A stretch of DNA of 64,000 nt from Solen grandis. Taxonomy: Eukaryota; Mollusca; Bivalvia; Adapedonta; Solenidae. Made by a program: the position numbers and the translations under genes. Below the pieces are notes generated by a model. That model searched no databases, was not told where the DNA came from, and was given only the letters and a program-made list of their open reading frames with translations. Positions 63,877-64,000 of this stretch are shown here, one piece after another. The DNA lies in NCBI GenBank assembly GCA_021229015.1, contig CM037781.1, positions 36,438,759 to 36,502,758 on the forward strand. Direction: 5' to 3'. Each line of letters begins with the position of its first letter. Within the stretch, counting starts at the first letter, position 1.

Positions 63877-64000
63877 TCTATAATCTCCCGTTTATTTAAC
63901 ACATTTTCAACTTTATTAGTACCAAACTGTGTGCGTACGAATATATTTTTAGAGGTTAAAGAAATAAGATGATTTAAAATTATCTATACTAATGGAGCTA

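Overview
The window is eukaryotic and looks like a bivalve mollusc genome. The evidence is AT-rich DNA, long introns with GT-AG junctions, many short tRNA-headed SINEs ending in (AAAC)n-type tails, and clam-like repeats that carry internal tandem arrays. It consists of three assembly pieces joined by two runs of exactly 100 N (12147-12246 and 62247-62346). The middle piece is exactly 50,000 bases long, which suggests that scaffolding software cut it at a fixed bin size.

Piece 1 (1-12146) has no recognisable host gene. It contains a SINE, then a 5,130-bp element (2791-7920) with 127-bp terminal inverted repeats, AG...CT ends and a 6-bp target duplication CATAAT. It carries three minus-strand genes in a row: a broken C-terminal piece of a penton-like minor capsid gene, a 127-aa basic protein, and a 165-aa protein with one C2H2 finger. 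This is the structure of a shortened Polinton/Maverick element, and it is the most notable find. A decayed LINE reverse-transcriptase 3' end (about 10.7-12.1 kb, minus strand) ends the piece.

Piece 2 (12247-62246) is filled by one plus-strand gene, TRRAP, the giant PIKK-family pseudokinase scaffold of SAGA and NuA4/TIP60 histone acetyltransferase complexes. I traced 57 exons that join in one open frame (8,447 coding bases, about 2,815 codons), covering the HEAT-repeat body and the FAT domain. The N-terminal part and the C-terminal pseudokinase and FATC domains are missing at the gaps. The introns hold six copies of a TTAA-flanked hairpin MITE, several SINE families, two pearl/Helentron-like elements with roughly 145- and 170-bp arrays (one holding a LINE endonuclease fragment), a TA-flanked TIR element, and foldback elements. 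Three tandem arrays start exactly at TRRAP splice junctions and copy the splice site itself.

Piece 3 (62347-64000) has two or three small exons of a Ser/Thr-rich protein, all with phase-1 junctions. Its first exon cannot be spliced in frame to the last TRRAP exon seen, so it is either a different gene or a misplaced part.
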